Counted from the first letter of the stretch, positions 1-6,683 are shown. The stretch is DNA of 18,350 bases from Flectobacillus sp049240685 (GCF_049240685.1 NZ_JBMLSD010000411.1:1-18350), one strand, 5' to 3'. Notes: generated by a model from the sequence alone, not told the origin. Numbers and translations are program-made.

Positions 1-176
1 GTGGGCAAAATAAAATTTAAGATTATGCTTAGGGCTTTCAGGTATCGGCTTTCGGCGGTGGGTTTTGGAAAAAAGCATGGCTGTGGGCAATAAAAAACAT
101 TTTAACACTCTGTGCCTTGTGCCTGTTGCCTTGTCCCTAAAACACAAAACTTAAATATAATTCTGCACGATTACTT
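1..176 (+). repeat. Interspersed intergenic repeat, copy A
   Basis: This copy starts at or just before the window edge. It contains a left segment (GGCAAAATAAAATTTAA, 4-20), a G/T-rich middle with GGCTTTC motifs, and ACATTTTAACACTCT (98-112). Four tandem TGCCTNN-type heptamers follow at 113-140 (the last is TCCCTAA), then AACTTAAAT and the conserved tail ATTCTGCACGATTACTT. The same blocks recur at 1836-1969 (-), 4838-4982 (-), 15899-16049 (+) and 18294-18350 (-). It lies just upstream of the M20 hydrolase gene. There is no coding potential. It is best described as a MITE- or REP-like non-coding repeat, and its mobility is unproven. Confidence 0.8.
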
Positions 177-238
177 AATTACCAAAACTGAAGATTATTA
201 ATTCAATTATTGTCATCACACAAACCTTAACAAATTCC

Positions 239-1567
239 ATGAAAAAGATAGTACTCTCTGGTGCTTTACTCCTTGGCGCTTTTATGTCATTTTCCCAAAC
301 CGCAGCACTCAAAGCCAAAGTGTCACAAAAAGCGCAATCTCTTGAATCGAAGGTGGTAGCTTGGCGCCGTGACTTTCACCAAAATCCCGAATTGAGTAAC
401 CGTGAATTTAAAACTTCCGAAAAAGTAGCAGCCCATCTTCGCTCTCTAGGCATTGAGGTACAAACAGGAGTTGCCAAAACAGGTGTGGTGGGTATTCTGA
501 AAGGAGGAAAGCCAGGGCCAGTGGTGGCTTTACGTGCTGATATGGATGCCTTACCCGTAAAGGAGAGAGTAGATATCCCTTTTGCCTCCAAAGCTACTGG
601 CGAATATAACGGGCAATCCGTAAGTGTAATGCATGCTTGTGGGCATGACTCTCATGTGGCCATCTTGATGGGTACTGCCGAAATTTTGGCGAGTATGAAA
701 AATGAGCTAAAAGGTACTGTCAAATTTATTTTCCAACCTGCTGAGGAAGGAGCTCCCGAAGGAGAAGAAGGTGGCGCAGGACTGATGGTAAAAGAGGGCG
801 TTCTCGAAAATCCTAAGGTGGATGCTATATTTGGACTGCATATTAGTGCACAAGCACCTGTTGGAACTATTCGCTACCGCCCAAAAGGGACAATGGCAGC
901 ATCAGACTGGTTCAAAATTAAGTTGAAAGGTAAACAAGCGCATGGTGCTTCGCCTTGGCAAGGCATTGACCCTATCGTAACTGCTTCACAAATCGTAATG
1001 GGTTTACAAACCATCATCAGTCGTAACGCTCCACTTACCGAGTCGGCGGCTGTTGTAACAGTTGGTCAAATCAATGCGGGTGTTCGTAGCAATATCATTC
1101 CAGAGGAATTGAATATGAATGGGACAATTCGAACACTCGATACGCAGGTTCAGGATATGATTCATGCTCGAATGAAGCAAGTGGCTACTAATATTGCCGA
1201 AAGCGCAGGGGCTACTGCCGAAGTAAGCATTACTAAAATGTGCCCTGTAACTTATAATGACCCTTCTTTGACAGAAAAGATGGTGCCAACGCTCGAAGCA
1301 GTTGCTGGCAAAGAAAATGTATTCTTGACCTCGGCTGCTACTGGCGCGGAGGACTTTGCTTTTTATCAAGAAAAAGTACCGGGATTATTCTTCTTTCTAG
1401 GTGGTGCGCCAAAAGGTAAAAAAGAATCTGAAACTGCCTCGCATCATACGCCTGACTTCTATATCGATGAGGGTGGTTTTGTTTTGGGTATGAAGGCTAT
1501 GGCCAATCTAACATTAGACTATTTGGAAATGAATTCAGGAAAGGCCATCAATACTACAGGAAAGTAA
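239..1567 (+). CDS. Secreted M20 family metallo-amidohydrolase (N-acyl-amino-acid / hippurate hydrolase type)
   Basis: The 442-aa protein has an N-terminal signal peptide (about residues 1-20, ending FMSFSQ), so it is probably periplasmic or secreted. The M20D peptidase/amidohydrolase fold is marked by HACGHD (132-137, with metal ligands Cys134 and His136), the Glu pair in PAEEG (169-170), His201 in GLHIS, EDF (371-373) and a C-terminal His pair (402-403). The lid/dimerisation domain lies at about 220-330 and includes AHGASPW. The family removes acyl groups from N-acyl amino acids or similar amides using two metal ions; the substrate cannot be read from the sequence. The ATG at 239 is followed directly by the signal peptide, which supports this start. 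The gene stands alone, with a terminator at 1650-1690. It could also be annotated as carboxypeptidase Ss1-like or IAA-amino-acid hydrolase-like. Confidence 0.9.
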   Translation: MKKIVLSGALLLGAFMSFSQTAALKAKVSQKAQSLESKVVAWRRDFHQNPELSNREFKTSEKVAAHLRSLGIEVQTGVAKTGVVGILKGGKPGPVVALRADMDALPVKERVDIPFASKATGEYNGQSVSVMHACGHDSHVAILMGTAEILASMKNELKGTVKFIFQPAEEGAPEGEEGGAGLMVKEGVLENPKVDAIFGLHISAQAPVGTIRYRPKGTMAASDWFKIKLKGKQAHGASPWQGIDPIVTASQIVMGLQTIISRNAPLTESAAVVTVGQINAGVRSNIIPEELNMNGTIRTLDTQVQDMIHARMKQVATNIAESAGATAEVSITKMCPVTYNDPSLTEKMVPTLEAVAGKENVFLTSAATGAEDFAFYQEKVPGLFFFLGGAPKGKKESETASHHTPDFYIDEGGFVLGMKAMANLTLDYLEMNSGKAINTTGK

Positions 1568-1649
1568 ATTAGTAAATGTAGTTTTCTGATAGAGATAATT
1601 TGGGATATCCCGAATTTTTAGGATTGGGATGATTCTCCAAGTTTTTATC

Positions 1650-1690
1650 AAAAAAGCGGTTGAAAAAATATTTTTTTAACCGCTTTTTTT
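1650..1690 (+). terminator. Rho-independent terminator of the M20 hydrolase gene
   Basis: A perfect 12-bp stem, AAAAAAGCGGTT (1650-1661) with AACCGCTTTTTT (1678-1689), encloses a 16-nt A/T loop and ends in a T run. It lies about 80 bases after the stop codon. The flanking A and T runs make it symmetrical, so it could act in both directions. Confidence 0.85.
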
Positions 1691-1733
1691 AATGCTTCTA
1701 CACAAGAGATGAATGGCTTGATATGCGGTCATT

Positions 1734-1754
1734 GAGACGCAAGAATTGCGTCTC
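1734..1754. repeat. Short REP-like palindrome GAGACGCAA/TTGCGTCTC
   Basis: This is a perfect 9-bp inverted repeat (1734-1742 and 1746-1754) around a 3-nt loop (GAA), in a non-coding stretch. It has no T run, so it is not a terminator for the preceding gene, which already has one. Palindromes of the form GAGACGCAA..TTGCGTCTC are, from general knowledge, often dispersed in Bacteroidota and cyanobacterial genomes as REP-like units. Only one copy is seen in this window. Confidence 0.6.
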
Positions 1755-1835
1755 TACTCGGAGAATCTAAATTTTAACATAATCACTCATTCGCTCAATC
1801 ACTAAATTGCTAAATTCGGGATGACTTATGTTGTT

Positions 1836-1969
1836 AAGTAGTCGTGCAGAATAAGATTTAAGTTACGTGCTTAGGCATTAGGCAACAGGCACAAGGCAAA
1901 GAGTGTTAAAATGTTTTTGCCAAATGCCCAAAGCTCAAAATTTAAATTTTATTTTGCGGCTAACTTAAA
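1836..1969 (-). repeat. Interspersed intergenic repeat, copy B (most regular copy)
   Basis: Perfect 9-bp inverted ends TTTAAGTTA (1857-1865) and TAACTTAAA (1961-1969) enclose the core. The conserved outer tail (TCGTGCAGAAT on the + strand, 1842-1852) lies beyond one end. The core carries four tandem heptamers (1871-1898: TTAGGCA, TTAGGCA, ACAGGCA, CAAGGCA, i.e. TGCCTNN on the minus strand), then GAGTGTTAAAATGT, as in copy A, and AAATTTTATTTTGC. It sits between the M20 hydrolase and the 3' end of the primase-like gene, about 40 bp from that stop codon. Confidence 0.85.
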
Positions 1970-2009
1970 AAAAGTGAAACCCAATCATTCAAATTACCCG
2001 ATATTCTAT

Positions 2010-3086
2010 CTAAAACAGATTTAATTGTTCATTACTCCCCAATTTATCAGTGTAATAGTCATTTACGTCTTTATATTCATCAGGAAGTTGTTTGCGCGAA
2101 CAAGTTAGTCCAAAATGGCTAAAAATTTTCTCTAGTTCATCAGCAGCTCTATGACCAGCTTTATCATTATCCAGATAAAAAATCACATTGGCACGCTTAA
2201 ATAATTTTGCCCAATCTTTTTTAAAAACATTGGCTGTTCCTAAACTCACGGCAGTTTTACCCGCTTGCACCAATCGCATACAATCAAAAGCTCCTTCGGT
2301 AATATATACATCTTGGTCTAGCTTTATTTTATCCAAGGTATCGGCATTGAATAGCGTCAAAGGATGTTTGTACAAAAACTGATAACGTCCATGTCCTTCG
2401 GGTGGTGCGCCTAATACTCGCCCTTGCAAATACACAATTCTGCCGTTTCGATAGTATGGAATAATCAAGGGGTGTGCATAAAAAATTAAGTTGTTTTTAT
2501 CGTTAAAAAGCCCCGATTCTTGCAAGTCTAAGGTCGAGAATCGTTGTTTGAGATACCAACTCACATTTGCATAATCTTTAACCATAAAAAGCCTAAAATC
2601 CTGAATGGTTTTATCCGTAAATCCTCTTGATTTTAAGTATTCCAAACCTGATTTAGAGAGCTCGTTGGAGGGCTGTTGTAAACAACAATCTCGAAATGCT
2701 TCATAAATTTGAGAGTGGATTTCGTCGACGGGTTTTTCTTTTTCTTGAAGCTTTTTTACATCTACAATTTGTAAAGCATTTTTGGTAGGAAGAGGCTTGG
2801 TACTTTTCTGATACGGTTGAGGCGAATACCCAGACAAATACGTCTGAGCCATCGTTTGAATTGTATCTTTAATACTCAATTTTCGGATTTCGGAGAATAG
2901 TGTTATTGAATTACCTGTCTTGGCACAACCAAAACAGTAAAAGCTGTTGGTATGCGGATATAAGACTAATGATGGAGTATTTTCCTCATGAAAAGGGCAA
3001 ACCATACGATTGCGGTTTACCTCCAATCCTAGATCTTGTGCTACCTCTAATATCGAAACCTGACTTAATTCATCCAGAACTGTCAT
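2010..3086 (-). CDS. CHC2 zinc-finger / Toprim primase-like protein
   Basis: The 358-aa protein has a DnaG-type N-terminal zinc finger with ligands Cys30, His33, Cys51 and Cys54 (CPFH...CFGC). A variable linker (about 85-125), a primase-core N-lobe-like region (about 140-250) and a Toprim domain (about 258-345) follow. The Toprim motif is YITEGAFD (Glu264) plus YLDNDKAG (Asp306, Asp308). Such proteins synthesise RNA primers or act as accessory primases on plasmids, phages and integrative elements. The protein is much shorter than chromosomal DnaG (roughly 600 aa or more) and lacks the C-terminal helicase-binding domain, so it is unlikely to be the housekeeping primase. ATG start at 3084-3086, about 60 nt after a -7-like box (3153-3160). 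There is no helicase, relaxase, integrase or phage gene beside it, so it may be an orphan remnant of a mobile element or a domesticated gene. Confidence 0.85.
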   Translation of the reverse strand: MTVLDELSQVSILEVAQDLGLEVNRNRMVCPFHEENTPSLVLYPHTNSFYCFGCAKTGNSITLFSEIRKLSIKDTIQTMAQTYLSGYSPQPYQKSTKPLPTKNALQIVDVKKLQEKEKPVDEIHSQIYEAFRDCCLQQPSNELSKSGLEYLKSRGFTDKTIQDFRLFMVKDYANVSWYLKQRFSTLDLQESGLFNDKNNLIFYAHPLIIPYYRNGRIVYLQGRVLGAPPEGHGRYQFLYKHPLTLFNADTLDKIKLDQDVYITEGAFDCMRLVQAGKTAVSLGTANVFKKDWAKLFKRANVIFYLDNDKAGHRAADELEKIFSHFGLTCSRKQLPDEYKDVNDYYTDKLGSNEQLNLF

Positions 3087-3152
3087 CTTGATTGGAACAA
3101 TTTAGAATTTTGAAGAAAAGCAAAAAACTTTTAGTCTCTTACAATTTTACCT

Positions 3153-3160
3153 CAAATATA
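3153..3160 (-). promoter_or_regulatory. Candidate Bacteroidetes -7 promoter box for the primase-like gene
   Basis: The minus strand reads TATATTTG, which fits the Bacteroidetes consensus TAnnTTTG. It lies about 67 nt upstream of the ATG and immediately downstream of the atpH terminator. A -33 TTG would fall in the terminator stem region. A TTG is present at 3186-3188, but its spacing is slightly long. Confidence 0.5.
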
Positions 3161-3161
3161 A

Positions 3162-3202
3162 AAAAACGACAGCCTTCATGAATCACAAAGGCTGTCGTTT
3201 TT
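3162..3202 (-). terminator. Terminator of the atpBEFH transcript
   Basis: A perfect 15-bp stem (3162-3176 with 3188-3202; core ACGACAGCC/GGCTGTCGT) has an 11-nt loop and A/T runs on both sides. It begins about 28 bp after the atpH stop on the minus strand. It marks the end of the atp unit, with no atpA or atpG downstream. Confidence 0.9.
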
Positions 3203-3230
3203 GATATGTAGTAAGTACTTTTTCCTAAAA

Positions 3231-3767
3231 CTATTGGAGGAAAGATATTTTCAAGTCGTTTAATCTTGCTTTTACTGAAGTATCGATTTGACGGTCGTTG
3301 ATACGAAGTACATAACCACCAATCAATTCAGGGTTCACTTTTTCGACCAATTCAACTGTCTTACCCGTAGCTTCAGTTACCAAGCGAATAAATTCTGCTT
3401 TTTGAGCATCTGTCAAAGGAGATACCGTAGTAACCTCTGCTTTTTGGATACCTTTATAGAGAGCATATTGACGTTGGAACTCTTCAGCAATAGCAGGAAG
3501 GAGTTTTTCACGGTTTTTCTTAGTGATAATTTCAAAAATCGAAAACGTTACAGGGTCAACTTTATCTTTGAAGATTGCAGTCAAAATACCTAATTTCTGT
3601 AAGTGTTTTACGATTGGGCTTTTCAAGGCTAATACAAGTTGGCGGTTTTCGTCGCAAACTTGGTCAAAAAACTTCATATCTTCATGAACTTTTTCAATTA
3701 CACCTTTTTCAGCGGCCAAACCAATCAATGATTTAGCATATCGGAAAGCTACACTTTGTTCTGACAT
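3231..3767 (-). CDS. atpH: ATP synthase F1 subunit delta
   Basis: The 178-aa protein matches the delta/OSCP family over its full length. The N-terminal helical domain (about 1-105) starts with SVAFRYAKSLIGLA. The C-terminal domain carries EKVNPELIGGYVLRINDRQIDTSVKARLNDL (region 142-173), which includes the hallmark LIGG-x-R..D..D.S...L segment. It connects the peripheral stalk (AtpF) to the top of the F1 head. ATG start at 3765-3767, 45 bp downstream of the atpF stop, so co-transcription is expected. It is the last gene of the unit and is followed by a strong terminator. Most Bacteroidota continue with atpA and atpG here; this window does not. Confidence 0.95.
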   Translation of the reverse strand: MSEQSVAFRYAKSLIGLAAEKGVIEKVHEDMKFFDQVCDENRQLVLALKSPIVKHLQKLGILTAIFKDKVDPVTFSIFEIITKKNREKLLPAIAEEFQRQYALYKGIQKAEVTTVSPLTDAQKAEFIRLVTEATGKTVELVEKVNPELIGGYVLRINDRQIDTSVKARLNDLKISFLQ

Positions 3768-3812
3768 TTCTCTTTACGCTTTGAGTTGCGAGCTGTTAAG
3801 CTCATCACTGAA

Positions 3813-4307
3813 TTAGTTTAATTTAGCATCAGATAATAAATCCGTAACCAATTTTTCTTGAGCAGAGCGATCTGCCAATTGAGCACGAAGGATTTTTTCT
3901 GCGATTTCCAAAGAAAGAGCAGCAGTCTCTTTCTTGATTGAAGCCACAGCACTAGCTTTTTCTTGTTCGAATGCTACGCGAGCTTTCTCGATTTCGGCGC
4001 TAGCTGCTTTTTGAGCTTCGGTTTTAGCATCAGCAATCATTTTATCAGAAGCTTCCTTTGCTGCTTTCAAGATACCATCACGTTCAGCACGAGCTTCAGC
4101 TAATAATTTTTCATTACCAGCTTTCAACTCTACCATCTCTTCACGAGTTTTTGCGGCTAAAGCTAAAGCACTTTCGATAGATTCTTCACGCTCATGCAAA
4201 GATGCAATGATTGGTTTCCAAGCGAATTTTGCTAATACAAAGAACAAAAGGCCGAAAACTACCAACTGCCAAAAGATCAGACCTAAATCAGGAGTAAGTA
4301 ATTCCAT
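3813..4307 (-). CDS. atpF: ATP synthase Fo subunit b (peripheral stalk)
   Basis: The 164-aa protein has one N-terminal membrane helix (about residues 9-28, LIFWQLVVFGLLFFVLAKFA) and then a long, charged, Ala/Glu/Lys-rich coiled coil to the C terminus, as expected for the b subunit. It begins MELLTPDLGLIFWQL, typical of Bacteroidota AtpF. A dimer of b links the a subunit in the membrane to delta and alpha in F1. ATG start at 4305-4307. A 230-bp spacer separates it from atpE, which is unusually long for an atp operon; it is 45 bp from atpH. Confidence 0.95.
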   Translation of the reverse strand: MELLTPDLGLIFWQLVVFGLLFFVLAKFAWKPIIASLHEREESIESALALAAKTREEMVELKAGNEKLLAEARAERDGILKAAKEASDKMIADAKTEAQKAASAEIEKARVAFEQEKASAVASIKKETAALSLEIAEKILRAQLADRSAQEKLVTDLLSDAKLN

Positions 4308-4537
4308 ATTAAATAAATGTTTTTGCGATTGAAAAGCATTTCTTGTATTGTGTAATTACGAAGTGCTTTTATCAGGGTTTACTATATGATTTGGAAAATG
4401 AATTTTCTCAAAAAACTTCGTGCTATCGGCCTAATGCGTAATAACACGAAGATAATTTTGTGCTATATCAAAATAGAATAAGATAGAAACTAATTTTCAA
4501 TCAAATGGCTATTCCGATACCCTTGGTTAGCTACGAA
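4308..4537 (-). other. atpE-atpF spacer with competing short inverted repeats
   Basis: This 230-bp non-coding spacer lies inside the atp transcript. CTTCGTG (4416-4422) is complementary to CACGAAG (4445-4451), and its CTTCGT part is also complementary to ACGAAG (4358-4363), so two alternative short hairpins are possible. The words CGTGCTAT and TGTGCTAT are repeated. No internal TAnnTTTG promoter or T-run terminator was found on the minus strand. The function is unknown. Confidence 0.4.
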
Positions 4538-4783
4538 TTATTTGTTAGCTACCAAGAAGCAAATAACTGCTGCGAAAAGAGCAACCGCTTCAACGAAAGC
4601 AGCTACAACCAACATCGCACCTTGGATCTTGCCAGAAGCCTCTGGTTGACGAGCGATTGATTCCATTGCACGACCACCGATGTTACCGATACCTAAACCA
4701 GCACCGATTGCTACTAAACCAGCACCGATACCTGCTAAACCTGTACCTAAAGAAACTTCAGCTAAAATTGACAAAAGTGACAT
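4538..4783 (-). CDS. atpE: ATP synthase Fo subunit c (rotor ring)
   Basis: The 81-aa protein forms two membrane helices joined by the polar loop ARQPEA (44-49), the classic c-subunit loop. Helix 1 is Gly/Ala-rich with the GxGxG-type ring-packing motif (about 21-34). Helix 2 carries the ion-binding carboxylate Glu65 in AAFVEAVALF. The residues around it (Ala66; no Gln/Ser sodium-ligand pattern at the usual positions) fit proton rather than sodium coupling, which is an inference. ATG start at 4781-4783. The gene is 201 bp from atpB and 230 bp from atpF. Confidence 0.96.
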   Translation of the reverse strand: MSLLSILAEVSLGTGLAGIGAGLVAIGAGLGIGNIGGRAMESIARQPEASGKIQGAMLVVAAFVEAVALFAAVICFLVANK

Positions 4784-4837
4784 GATTGTTATTTGTTTAT
4801 GTAAGTGAAAAAAAATATTTACTAATTAAAAATATGA

Positions 4838-4982
4838 ACTTAAGTATTAATGTGCTTTAGGCTATATGCCTTAGGCATTAGGCAAAAAAACTTTTACTAT
4901 CATATAAGGAATGCTTCTATTCCTTTAGCTTATGGCTTAAAGCCTATAGCAGATAATATTTCAATTTTGCCACTAACTTAAA
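4838..4982 (-). repeat. Interspersed repeat copy C, inserted between atpB and atpE
   Basis: On the minus strand it starts TTTAAGTTAGTGGCAAAAT directly next to the atpB stop codon. It contains two heptamers (4871-4884, TTAGGCATTAGGCA on +) and ends near CACATTAATACTTAAG. The middle differs from copies A/B and has its own nested inverted words (AGGAAT..ATTCCT around 4908-4925; TAGGCTATA..TATAGCCTA-like ends). It is diverged from the other copies but shares the end, the A/T block and the heptamers. It fills most of the 201-bp spacer in the operon. Confidence 0.65.
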
Positions 4983-4984
4983 TC

Positions 4985-6079
4985 TTAGTGATGGTCATCG
5001 TGGTGATGTTCTTCTACTGCAGAACCAATATAGCTTGCAGTCAACAACGTAAAGATGAATGCTTGCAAAAACGCTACCAATAATTCGATAATGTTCATGA
5101 ATACTGCAAATGCACTAATCACTGGGGTAACCACCCAAAGTTTCAAGATGAAAATCAAACCAATAAAGCTCAACATGATGATGTGACCTGCTGTAATGTT
5201 AGCAAACAAACGAATCATCAATGATACTGGCTTTGTAAATACACCGATAATTTCTACTGGAGTTAAGATTACCAACAACCATTTTGGAACGCCAGGCATG
5301 GCAAAAATGTGTCCCCAATAAGTGCTTTTACCATTTAAGTTGGTAATCAACAATGTAAGTACCGACAATACTAATGTTACAGCAATATTACCTGTTACGT
5401 TAGCTCCACCTGGTAATAGACCCAAAAGGTTATTAATCCAAATAAAGAAAAACAAGGTTAACAAATACGGAAGGAATCTTCTGTAGTGTTTTTCGCCGAT
5501 GCTGTTTTTTACAACCTCATCACGAATAAAGATGATAATTGGCTCTAACCAAGACTGTAGACCTTTTGGGGCTTTAGTACCTCTTTTTTGATAAGCATTA
5601 CCAACACTAATGAAGATTAAAAGTAACAACACAGCACTGATTAACAAAGAAGCTACGTTTTTGGTAATAGACAAATCAATTACTTTCGAACCATCTTCAG
5701 CGTGCAACTTACCATGTTCGATAATCAAACCTTCATAAGCTACTGGATTGCCGTGCTCGTCTTCTAATTTGCTAGAAGAAAATACTTTTACGCCATCTTT
5801 CGTATAAGCAATTACTGGAAGATGAATGCCAATACCGTGTGCAAACTCCCATTTGTGGTCGTCAGCAATGTGGTGCATAATCATGTGACCTAAGTCAACT
5901 TTGCCTTCTTCGTGTGCTTCAGCACCAGCAGCGTGTTCGGCAGTTGCCTCTACGCCATGAACTGCTACTGTTGAATCAGCCGTAGCGGAAGTTGCTGAGT
6001 GATGCTCGGATTGTGCAAATACTGAAGTAGCAAATAAAAATAAAAATGCTACAATATTTGAAAAATATAATTTTCTCAT
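4985..6079 (-). CDS. atpB: ATP synthase Fo subunit a
   Basis: The 364-aa protein is longer than E. coli AtpB (271 aa) because of a Bacteroidota-type N-terminal extension: a signal peptide (about 1-22, ending SVFAQ) and a His/Glu-rich region (24-90). The membrane core has about five helices from 140 to 355. The essential half-channel arginine is Arg290 in KPVSLMIRLFANITAGH. ELLVAFLQAFIFTLLTASYIG (332-352) is the conserved last helix, with Gln339. The C terminus is histidine-rich (EEHHHDDHH). The a subunit passes protons to the c ring. ATG start at 6077-6079, 107 bp after the atpI-like gene. Confidence 0.96.
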   Translation of the reverse strand: MRKLYFSNIVAFLFLFATSVFAQSEHHSATSATADSTVAVHGVEATAEHAAGAEAHEEGKVDLGHMIMHHIADDHKWEFAHGIGIHLPVIAYTKDGVKVFSSSKLEDEHGNPVAYEGLIIEHGKLHAEDGSKVIDLSITKNVASLLISAVLLLLIFISVGNAYQKRGTKAPKGLQSWLEPIIIFIRDEVVKNSIGEKHYRRFLPYLLTLFFFIWINNLLGLLPGGANVTGNIAVTLVLSVLTLLITNLNGKSTYWGHIFAMPGVPKWLLVILTPVEIIGVFTKPVSLMIRLFANITAGHIIMLSFIGLIFILKLWVVTPVISAFAVFMNIIELLVAFLQAFIFTLLTASYIGSAVEEHHHDDHH

Positions 6080-6186
6080 CTCGACGTGGGGGATGAACGT
6101 ATAATGGTTTATGATTTTGACTTTCTTATTCGTATGCTTTACTCCACCTGAAAATCAACAACTTATACTAATTATTAACACAGGGC

Positions 6187-6549
6187 CTATGAAAAGTGTC
6201 GCAAGTTACGATACAAATCGTAGATTTCAAAACCTGTATAACATAAATAGAGTACAAAAAAGTTGCTAATAAATATATATATGTCAGGAGTGTTCTTATA
6301 TATGAAGAATCCAATAAATGCTAAACTCAAAATTAAGCGAGCACCGATACTTCCCATGTAAAACTCAATAAAATGCTTTCGGTCGTTGGCAAAGCCTTGT
6401 TGCATCAATAAATGATTGAAATAAGAAAGTGCTGCATAAAATGCAAGCATGAACCACTTATCAGTATGGACATATTCTGATAAACCAATGTATGGAGCCA
6501 AAAAGAAGATTAAACCGACCACAACAGTCAGTAGGATAATGCGTAACAT
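6187..6549 (-). CDS. Small membrane protein upstream of atpB (AtpI-like)
   Basis: The 120-aa protein has about four predicted membrane helices (about 3-23, 31-50, 64-85, 90-112) with few charged residues between them. Its size, topology and position directly before atpB match AtpI-type accessory proteins of the ATP synthase operon, which help c-ring assembly or ion supply. Sequence similarity to AtpI cannot be judged by eye, so the assignment rests on position and topology. The reading frame extends upstream to a TTG at 6573, but that overlaps the -7 box TATCTTTG (6571-6578). The ATG at 6547-6549 is therefore the better start. It is the first gene of the atp transcript. Confidence 0.65.
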   Translation of the reverse strand: MLRIILLTVVVGLIFFLAPYIGLSEYVHTDKWFMLAFYAALSYFNHLLMQQGFANDRKHFIEFYMGSIGARLILSLAFIGFFIYKNTPDIYIFISNFFVLYLCYTGFEIYDLYRNLRHFS

Positions 6550-6570
6550 TGTAGGTTCTGAATTTTTCCG

Positions 6571-6578
6571 CAAAGATA
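6571..6578 (-). promoter_or_regulatory. Candidate -7 promoter box for the atp unit
   Basis: The minus strand reads TATCTTTGCGG, an excellent fit to the Bacteroidetes TAnnTTTG box, 21 bp upstream of the ATG of the atpI-like gene. Transcription would start around 6563-6565, giving a very short leader. No clear -33 TTG is seen. Confidence 0.65.
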
Positions 6579-6602
6579 CGTAAAACCTTCATTCAGAAAT
6601 GA

Positions 6603-6639
6603 AAAAGGGGAATAAATTACTGCAATTTATTCCCCTTTT
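6603..6639 (-). terminator. Terminator of the TonB-plug protein gene
   Basis: A perfect 16-bp stem (6603-6618 with 6624-6639; core GGGGAATAAATT/AATTTATTCCCC) has a 5-nt loop and A/T runs on both sides. It lies between the TonB-plug gene and the atp promoter, so it separates the two same-strand units. Confidence 0.85.
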
Positions 6640-6651
6640 ATTGTAGAAGAT

Positions 6652-6683
6652 TATCCTAGGGCTTGGAGCTTTTTGCTAGGATA
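6652..6683. repeat. Inverted repeat TATCCTAG/CTAGGATA after the terminator
   Basis: Perfect 8-bp arms (6652-6659 and 6676-6683) flank 16 bp. A related CCCTAGGCTT word follows at 6729-6738. It lies in the 109-bp spacer between the TonB-plug stop and its terminator. It could be a decayed piece of a repeat or a weak secondary structure; the role is unknown. Confidence 0.4.

Larger units (their letters stand above)
1568..2009. other. 442-bp intergenic stretch between convergent genes
   Basis: It lies between the convergent M20 hydrolase (+) and primase-like gene (-). It holds the terminator (1650-1690), the GAGACGCAA palindrome (1734-1754), a low-complexity stretch with repeated CACT/AAATTGCTAAATT-like words (1785-1822) and repeat copy B (1836-1969). 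No credible ORF or RNA gene is seen. Confidence 0.7.

Noticed and set aside
113..140. CRISPR-like short tandem repeats
   Set aside because: The units are 7 bp without spacers, and no cas genes are present; they belong to the interspersed repeat.
1004..1369. 121-aa open frame antisense to the M20 hydrolase
   Set aside because: It is a shadow of a well-supported gene with no recognisable protein features or promoter.
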